A stretch of 64,000 bases of DNA, taken from positions 868,001 through 932,000 of the forward strand of contig CP036163.1 of NCBI GenBank assembly GCA_019056595.1, given 5' to 3'. The notes under the pieces are model-generated. The model was given only the letters and a program-made list of their open reading frames with translations. It made no database searches and had not been told where the DNA came from. Shown one piece after another: positions 60,823 to 64,000 of the stretch (its first letter is position 1; the number at the start of each line of letters is the position of its first letter). Source of the DNA: Pectobacterium atrosepticum (GTDB lineage Bacteria; Pseudomonadota; Gammaproteobacteria; Enterobacterales; Enterobacteriaceae). A program made the translations under genes and the position numbers.

Positions 60823-61416
60823 ATGCAGCAGATCGTTCTCGCCTCAACTTCGCCTTACCGTAAAGCCTTATTGGAAAAGCTGACGGTCCCCTTTGTCTGC
60901 GCGTCGCCAGACATCGATGAAACCCCTCGCATTGGCGAAAACGCCATCGATCTCGTGATCCGTCTTGCTGAAAGCAAAGCACGAGCGCTGGCCACACACT
61001 ACACCAATCATTTGATTATTGGTTCCGATCAAGTTTGCGTACTGGGGAATTCCATTACGGGAAAACCGCATAATAAGATTAACGCAACACGGCAATTACA
61101 GCAGGCCAGCGGAAAATGCGTTTCCTTCTTTACCGGTTTAGCGCTTTTTAATAGCGCAACCCAATCAATACAGAGCATCGCAGAGCCCTTTGATGTGTAT
61201 TTTCGTACACTAACGGAAGCTGAAATTGACGGCTATCTGGAGAAAGAGCAGCCATGGAACTGCGCGGGGAGTTTTAAAAGCGAAGGGTTGGGTATTACCC
61301 TCTTTGAACGGTTATCTGGTCGAGATCCAAATACGCTCATTGGATTGCCGCTGATCGCGCTAACACAGATGCTACAAAAGGAAGGTTTGAATCCATTGAC
61401 AGTGAGAAATGAATAG
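60823..61416 (+). CDS. yceF: Maf-family nucleotide pyrophosphatase YceF (m7GTP type)
   Basis: 197 residues that hydrolyse modified nucleotides, with 7-methyl-GTP preferred by the E. coli YceF subgroup. Signatures: [16 protein letters not shown] (about 5-20), SPDIDETP, the catalytic aspartate in [12 protein letters not shown] (about 70), [19 protein letters not shown] and [31 protein letters not shown]. It is divergent from yceD. Confidence 0.93.
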   Translation: MQQIVLASTSPYRKALLEKLTVPFVCASPDIDETPRIGENAIDLVIRLAESKARALATHYTNHLIIGSDQVCVLGNSITGKPHNKINATRQLQQASGKCVSFFTGLALFNSATQSIQSIAEPFDVYFRTLTEAEIDGYLEKEQPWNCAGSFKSEGLGITLFERLSGRDPNTLIGLPLIALTQMLQKEGLNPLTVRNE

Positions 61417-61441
61417 GGATAGCCCGATGAAGCGCTATCCC
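61416..61441. terminator. Hairpin between convergent yceF and rluC
   Basis: GGGATAGC and GCTATCCC form an 8-bp stem around 10 bases, starting at the yceF stop. No U-run follows. Confidence 0.45.
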
Positions 61442-61470
61442 GATAGATAAAAGCATATAGATATGAGTGG

Positions 61471-62427
61471 TTAGCTTTTTGTCTCGCGCAACACCTGTAG
61501 GCAGCGGCGTAATCCATTATCCAATGGCGCTTCGACTCTCAACGTCTCGCCAGTATTCGGGTGCTCAAAACGCAGCGCCTGCGCATGCAGGAATAGACGT
61601 TTTAAACCCGAACCTGCCAGTTGCCGATCGAACTCGCGATCGCCATAACGGTCGTCAAACGCTATCGGATGTCCGGCATACTGGGCGTGTACACGAATTT
61701 GATGTGTACGCCCGGTAACTGGGCTCGCCCTCACCAGAGTTGCGTGTTCAAAACGCTCTTCTATTTTAAAACGTGTTTCTGACGCTTTACCTTCGCTGTT
61801 TACCCGTACTATGCGTTCACCACTTTGCAGGATATTTTTCAACAGCGGCGCCTGAACGACCTTACAGTGAGACTGCCACTGGCCGCGAACCAGCGCCAGA
61901 TAGTCTTTTTGCATACCTTTCAACCGCAGTTGTTCATGCAAAGAACGTAAGGCCGAACGTTTTTTTGCCACCAGTAAAACACCAGAAGTATCGCGATCGA
62001 GGCGGTGCACTAGCTCCAGAAAACGCGCTTCCGGGCGTAAAGCACGCAGCCCTTCAATTACGCCGAAGCTTAGGCCACTTCCGCCATGCACCGCAGTACC
62101 CGAGGGCTTATTCAGCACCAACAGGTAGTCATCTTCATAAATAATGCACTCGGCCAACGCCGCTACTTTACCAAGACTGGCAGAAACAGGCGTTTCGTCG
62201 CGTTCAGCCTGTCGAACAGGCGGAATACGGATGACATCACCGTCGAGCAATTTATACTCCGGCTTGACCCGTTTCTTATTTATCCTTACCTCACCTTTTC
62301 GCAAGATTCGGTAAACCATGCTTTTAGGCACACCCTTTAAGTGGGTATGCAAAAAATTATCGATACGCTGCCCCGCTTCATCTGCGGAGATCGTCACAAA
62401 CTGTACTGAAGGATTATCTGTTTTCAT
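61471..62427 (-). CDS. rluC: 23S rRNA pseudouridine synthase RluC
   Basis: Makes pseudouridine at 23S rRNA positions 955, 2504 and 2580 in E. coli. It is 318 residues from the ATG at 62427 (MKTDNPSVQ). An S4 RNA-binding domain (about 20-75, SMVYRILRKGEVRINKKRVKPEYKL) precedes the catalytic domain with the aspartate in LVHRLDRDTSGVLLVAKK (about 144) and GRTHQIRVHAQYAGHPIAFDDRYGD. It is divergent from rne as in E. coli. Confidence 0.95.
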   Translation of the reverse strand: MKTDNPSVQFVTISADEAGQRIDNFLHTHLKGVPKSMVYRILRKGEVRINKKRVKPEYKLLDGDVIRIPPVRQAERDETPVSASLGKVAALAECIIYEDDYLLVLNKPSGTAVHGGSGLSFGVIEGLRALRPEARFLELVHRLDRDTSGVLLVAKKRSALRSLHEQLRLKGMQKDYLALVRGQWQSHCKVVQAPLLKNILQSGERIVRVNSEGKASETRFKIEERFEHATLVRASPVTGRTHQIRVHAQYAGHPIAFDDRYGDREFDRQLAGSGLKRLFLHAQALRFEHPNTGETLRVEAPLDNGLRRCLQVLRETKS

Positions 62428-63021
62428 GATGCGCGATTCTAAATAGAGCAACCCGATAGCGCCACTTCTTTTTCTGTGCTTAACTGTGTGTCTGACTTAT
62501 GAAGATATTGTTGCACTATCGGGTGAGTAACGGGTGAATTGCGCTGTAGCATCAAACCCTGTCCGTTTTGGTGATAACAACAGAACTATCTTTATACAGA
62601 CAGGCAAAGTCATCTTGCTATAACGGTATCAGCAGTGGAATAATGCTTTTGCGTTTCCCACGCGGATTTCCGATAAACAAGGGGAAATTGCGAAGTTACT
62701 AAATTTGCCTGATAACGCACACACGCAGCAATGGCGTAAGACGTAATGCGAAATCAAGCAGTTAGCGGGCTGTGGATTGCAGCTTGGCCGGCAAATGGAA
62801 TCAGATCTGGCGACATTATTCAGAAGCTGTTCCCTCAGTAAATGCGCTGTTTTCCATCAGGAAATACAGGCTACCGAAACATGCGTCTCTATGCAGGCGA
62901 CAACCGGGAGGTTGACGTCCCTGCGATAAGCCACGAGGCCATCGGTTCACTCCGGTCATGCGGTTCTTTTTGTCCGCAGCTCTATCAATAATGCAAGTAA
63001 AAATAACGAGTAAGTTGAAGA
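62428..63021 (+). promoter_or_regulatory. rne leader and promoter region
   Basis: 594 bases without a gene. TTGCTATAAC (62615-62624) is an extended -10 box; initiation near 62631 would give a leader of about 390 bases, close to the roughly 360-base E. coli rne leader whose hairpins let RNase E control its own mRNA. A hairpin with stem TGCGG/CCGCA near 62957-62978 and a TTTTT-rich loop lies just before the ribosome-binding site. Confidence 0.6.
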
Positions 63022-64000
63022 TGAAAAGAATGTTAATTAACGCAACTCAGCAGGAAGAGTTGCGTGTTGCCTTGGTTGATGGTCAACGGCTGTATGATTT
63101 GGATATTGAAAGTCCAGGTCATGAGCAGAAGAAAGCAAATATCTACAAAGGTAAAATCACTCGTATCGAACCCAGTCTTGAAGCGGCTTTTGTTGATTAC
63201 GGCGCTGAAAGGCATGGTTTCCTTCCTCTTAAAGAAATCGCCCGCGAATACTTCCCAAGCAACTATGCTTCCCATGGTCGTCCTAACATTAAAGACGTGT
63301 TACGTGAAGGTCAGGAAGTTATTGTTCAGGTAGATAAAGAAGAGCGTGGCAACAAAGGCGCAGCGCTGACTACCTTTATCAGCCTGGCTGGTAGCTATCT
63401 GGTCTTAATGCCGAATAACCCTCGCGCAGGCGGCATTTCACGCCGGATCGAAGGTGACGATCGTACCGAGCTTAAAGAAGCGCTGGGATCGTTGCAATTG
63501 CCCGATGGCATGGGACTCATTGTTCGTACTGCTGGTGTGGGTAAATCCGCTGAAGCACTACAATGGGATTTGGCTTTCCGTCTGAAACACTGGGACGCAA
63601 TCAAAAAAGCCGCTGAAGGTCGCTCGGCGCCATTCCTGATTCATCAAGAAAGTAACGTGATCGTCCGTGCTTTCCGTGACTATCTGCGCCAGGATATTGG
63701 CGAAATCCTGATCGACAACCCGAAAATTCTCGAGCTGGCGAAAGAACATATTTCTGCGCTGGGTCGCCCTGACTTCAGCAGCAAAATCAAATTGTACAGT
63801 GGTGAAATCCCGCTTTTCAGCCACTATCAGATCGAATCGCAGATTGAATCGGCTTTCCAACGTGAAGTCCGCCTGCCGTCCGGCGGTTCTATCGTTATCG
63901 ATACTACCGAAGCGTTGACGGCCATTGATATCAACTCCGCCCGTGCAACACGCGGTGGCGACATTGAAGAAACCGCGTTTAATACTAACCTTGAAGCCGC
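63022..64000 (+). CDS. rne: Ribonuclease E, N-terminal part (cut by window end)
   Basis: The first 326 residues of the essential endoribonuclease of mRNA decay and rRNA/tRNA processing. They begin [21 protein letters not shown], with the S1 domain about residues 35-125 ([42 protein letters not shown]), the RNase-H-like and 5'-sensor regions ([17 protein letters not shown]), and end within the DNase I-like catalytic domain at the D303 motif region ([15 protein letters not shown]). Identity to E. coli is very high. The C-terminal degradosome scaffold lies beyond the window. Confidence 0.97.

Noticed and set aside
62428-63021. A small protein gene in the rluC-rne gap
   Set aside because: Frames are short and broken on both strands; the place and length fit the rne leader.

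Overview
The window is chromosomal DNA of an enterobacterium, most likely a Pectobacterium (soft-rot Erwinia group). Nearly every core protein is close to its Escherichia coli counterpart, the base composition is moderate, and a sucrose isomerase locus, a gluconate/Entner-Doudoroff cluster and an ERIC-type repeat are present. No tRNA, rRNA, CRISPR array, prophage or insertion sequence was seen. The identification rests on reading the sequence; no database search was possible.

Left part (1-22.9 kb). The backbone is the E. coli aroH - ydiU(selO) - ydiV - nlpC - btuD - btuE - btuC order, opened by accessory blocks. After aroH comes a sucrose-isomer module: secreted sucrose isomerase (1456-3267), a GntR/HutC regulator, an alpha-glucoside PTS permease (IICB) and a GH4 6-phospho-alpha-glucosidase. 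Together they can turn sucrose into isomaltulose/trehalulose outside the cytoplasm and take it back up as phosphorylated sugar. Next is a Fur-boxed hemin use and uptake operon hmuSTUV, without receptor, then selO and a degenerate EAL protein. A gluconate block (gntT, gntK, gntR, edd) follows, with a perfect CRP site and GntR operators. The block ends with nlpC, a composite ERIC element with an internal insert, and btuCED.

Middle (22.9-25.5 kb). This is the junction between two regions that lie far apart in E. coli. It holds a divergent module of a SAM methyltransferase, a cupin and a Crp/Fnr-type regulator, and an unexplained transcription-unit-like stretch ending in a good terminator.

Right part (25.5-64 kb). 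It follows the E. coli 24-25 min region: cobB, nagK, lolEDC / mfd / ycfJ, ndh, ycfP, nagZ, thiK, lpoB, ycfL, hinT / ptsG, ycfH, holB, tmk, mltG, pabC, fabF, acpP, fabG, fabD, fabH, plsX, rpmF, yceD / yceF / rluC / rne (cut by the window end). Insertions are a yegD-like Hsp70, a TetR repressor with two MFS exporters (three copies of one operator motif), and a DHA2 exporter with a divergent XRE/MmyB-type regulator where E. coli has fhuE. Regulation visible in the sequence includes an FNR box at ndh, CRP/Mlc-type sites and an SgrS-type target at ptsG, and intrinsic terminators that divide the fab cluster after acpP and after fabF.
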